A DNA stretch of 64,000 nucleotides. It comes from Alphaproteobacteria bacterium. GTDB taxonomy: Bacteria > Pseudomonadota > Alphaproteobacteria > Micavibrionales > UBA2020. The translations under genes were made by a program, and so were the position numbers. Every line of letters begins with the position of its first letter. Positions within the stretch are counted from its first letter, which is position 1. The stretch spans positions 1,083,301 to 1,147,300 of the forward strand of contig JAICWS010000001.1 of NCBI GenBank assembly GCA_025934695.1, read 5' to 3'. The notes below the pieces were generated by a model that was not told the DNA's origin, did no database searches, and saw only the letters and a list, made by a program, of their open reading frames with translations. Positions 63,505-64,000 of this stretch are shown here, one piece after another.

Positions 63505-64000
63505 ATGGCGGATTTTACAATTTTCGGCACTCAATTCGGAACTCAATACCTCAGTGGCGGAGATTCACTGACCATCCAGAACACTGGCGCCATCGTCAGC
63601 GCCGCCGTCGGGGTATACGTTCTCGGCGGCACGGCAACCAGCATCACCAACAATGGATTGGTCCTCGCCAACACGTATGGCGTGCTGCTGGCCAGCGGCG
63701 GCAAGATTTCCGGCGGAATTCAAAACATCGGGCACATTTATGGCTTCAATGAGACCGGCATACGGGCGACGACCGGCACGACGATTTCCGGCGGCGTCAG
63801 CAACAGCGGCTTCGTGTACGGCCCCGCATCGGCCTTTCATATTGCCAACTTCGGCGCCGTCAACGGCGGTATCACCAACGAGCTTAATGGCACGCTGACC
63901 GGCGGGCTCCTCGGTCTCGTTCTTACGAATCACTCGACCGTTTCAGGCGGCGTCTCCAATGAGGGAAGGATCTACGGCGGAACCAGCGGCATCCAGCTCG
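63505..64000 (+). CDS. Start of a repeat-rich surface protein (partial)
   Basis: Open to the window edge (165 codons). Gly/Asn/Ser-rich with repeated strands such as SGGISNSG-like and NxGxIxGxxxG units (KISGGIQNIGHIYG, TISGGVSNSGFVYG, GGITNELNGTLTGG), as in beta-helical adhesins and autotransporter passengers. No Sec signal peptide at the start, so it may use the same type I route as its neighbours. GGGGAGAG precedes the ATG at 63505. Confidence 0.75.
   Translation, partial: MADFTIFGTQFGTQYLSGGDSLTIQNTGAIVSAAVGVYVLGGTATSITNNGLVLANTYGVLLASGGKISGGIQNIGHIYGFNETGIRATTGTTISGGVSNSGFVYGPASAFHIANFGAVNGGITNELNGTLTGGLLGLVLTNHSTVSGGVSNEGRIYGGTSGIQL

Overview
The window is high-GC DNA with tightly packed genes, many TTG/GTG starts and frequent 4-8 bp stop/start overlaps. 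The gene content (three AraC-type regulators, FIST plus hybrid kinase, RTX proteins, a TonB/ExbBD system, a CspA-like protein, abundant REP-like palindromes at gene ends) suggests an alphaproteobacterium. I cannot name a genus. No rRNA, tRNA, CRISPR array, transposase or integrase was seen.

Layout. 0-9 kb: a cold-shock gene, several unrecognised genes, a truncated receiver/Sel1 remnant, a lipoprotein, a DUF1566-like gene and three tandem AraC-type paralogues. 9-17 kb: a FIST sensor with a PAS/HisKA/REC/HPt hybrid kinase, a GRDP-like protein with a Cys/His/Ser/Gly low-complexity tract, a cytoplasmic HExxH protease and a metallophosphoesterase. 17-23 kb: a duplicated pair of small genes, a two-gene leucine-rich-repeat (LRR) operon, a run of small unknown genes under an operator-rich promoter, and an AT-richer patch. 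23-27 kb: CBS protein and FtsH-type protease, then six REP-like units, three on each side of a GIY-YIG nuclease gene. 27-33 kb: unknown genes, an LRR/ankyrin operon and a CHAP hydrolase. 34-38 kb: a lower-GC cluster (DUF805, DotI/IcmL-like, several Sel1 proteins) with a repeated promoter-like element before most genes. 38-44 kb: CBS, small heat-shock protein, PAS, and membrane proteins including an SbmA-like permease. 44-51 kb: outer-membrane and DUF2946-like proteins, a TonB-dependent receptor and its own ExbB-ExbD-TonB. 51-57 kb: a complete stressosome-type module (RsbR-RsbS-RsbT-RsbX) running into a hybrid kinase with an RsbU-like N-terminus and a response regulator. 58-64 kb: two RTX proteins and the start of a repeat-rich surface protein.

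Links between genes. Five promoters share a near-perfect -35 plus extension (TTGACATAAT) with -10 elements 17 bp away. They precede the LRR/ankyrin operon, a DUF1566-like gene and several unknown genes. A roughly 100-nt leader with conserved inverted repeats follows one of them and recurs, inverted, before the other LRR operon. Separately, LRR, ankyrin and unrelated proteins end in a similar C-terminal tail (approximately ATVLxxxLxVxRPxSFRK). Together these point to a co-regulated protein set that may be delivered or localised by a shared C-terminal signal. This is the strongest candidate for something undescribed here; its function is inference only.
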